Shown: in pieces, positions 5,972 to 6,095 of the stretch | Layout: each line of letters begins with the position of its first letter | Position numbering within the stretch: position 1 is the stretch's first letter | Assembly: GCA_938044045.1 (NCBI GenBank) | Contig: CALIQN010000051.1 | Location: forward strand, 1-6,095 | DNA from: an uncultured Peptococcaceae bacterium | GTDB lineage: Bacteria > Bacillota > Peptococcia > Peptococcales > Peptococcaceae | DNA length: 6,095 bases | Direction: 5' to 3' | Made by a program: the position numbers and the translations under genes | The notes under the pieces: model-generated | Told to the model about the DNA's origin: nothing | The model's database searches: none | The model's input: the letters and a program-made list of their open reading frames with translations, nothing else

Positions 5972-6095
5972 ATGAGCAATTATAATGAAGAGTCTTATTT
6001 TGATGGTGGGTTGCTACAATGGTTAGGATGGAGAATACTTGGTGTATTAATTACATTTTTTACCTTAGGTATTTGCTTCCCCTGGGCATATACTA
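5972..6095 (+). CDS. DUF898 (YjgN-type) membrane protein, 5' part only
   Basis: The first 41 codons are present; the gene continues past the window edge. The ATG follows a textbook AGGAGG (5959-5964) by seven bases. After a short acidic start (MSNYNEES), residues 9-41 read YFDGGLLQWLGWRI, then a hydrophobic stretch, then TLGICFPWAYT. The S-x-F-D-G opening and the T-L-G-I-x-x-P-W turn at the end of the first membrane helix are typical of the DUF898 family of multi-pass inner-membrane proteins, whose function is unknown. The gene is divergent from the DacF-like gene, with its own promoter and a palindromic leader. The full length and number of helices cannot be judged from this fragment. Confidence 0.85.
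   Translation, partial: MSNYNEESYFDGGLLQWLGWRILGVLITFFTLGICFPWAYT

Noticed and set aside
1..6095. Hidden CRISPR array, insertion sequence, tRNA or riboswitch
   Set aside because: I saw no regularly spaced repeats, transposase frame, terminal repeats with target duplication, cloverleaf or known riboswitch core. Nearly all of the window outside 5623-5971 is accounted for by genes.

Overview
The window is AT-rich (roughly one third G+C by eye), with A/T-ending codons, strong Shine-Dalgarno sites and tightly packed genes. It looks like a chromosomal segment of a low-GC Firmicute, either Clostridia or Negativicutes. That assignment is inferred from composition and gene content. Nothing in the sequence fixes the genus, and there are no mobile-element genes, CRISPR arrays, rRNA or tRNA.

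Five complete genes lie on the minus strand and read right to left. A membrane-anchored protein of the DacF/PBP5 D-Ala-D-Ala carboxypeptidase family (4225-5622) overlaps holA, the DNA polymerase III delta (clamp-loader) subunit (3245-4225), by one base. A 100-base gap holding a hairpin follows. Then come recG, the branch-migration helicase (1134-3143, or 3152 with the upstream ATG), rsmD, the 16S rRNA G966 methyltransferase (595-1137, 4-base ATGA overlap with recG), and a soluble coiled-coil protein of unknown function (76-585). The block ends in a perfect 21-bp stem terminator (41-86) whose 5' arm contains the last gene's stop codon. Replication (holA), fork repair (recG) and ribosome modification (rsmD) are ordinary housekeeping functions. 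The two ends of the block are the less understood parts.

The right end is a 349-base divergent intergenic region (5623-5971), then the first 41 codons of a plus-strand DUF898/YjgN-type membrane protein that runs off the window. The gap contains a good plus-strand promoter (TTGTAA-17-TATAAT) and a weaker candidate minus-strand promoter. A 15-bp inverted repeat overlaps the -35 boxes of both. A perfect 54-bp palindrome with no spacer fills most of the predicted 5' leader of the DUF898 gene.

The most notable observation is that the DacF-family protein keeps the fold landmarks but has lost all three penicillin-binding catalytic motifs: SxxK is ETAQ, SxN is NAN, and KTG is KYI. It also carries a C-terminal transmembrane segment and a very basic, presumably cytoplasmic tail of about 80 residues. 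It therefore looks like a membrane-tethered pseudoenzyme, translationally linked to a replication gene. No multi-gene system of unknown type (defence, mobile or biosynthetic) is visible. The interest lies in this pseudoenzyme and in the palindromic control region.
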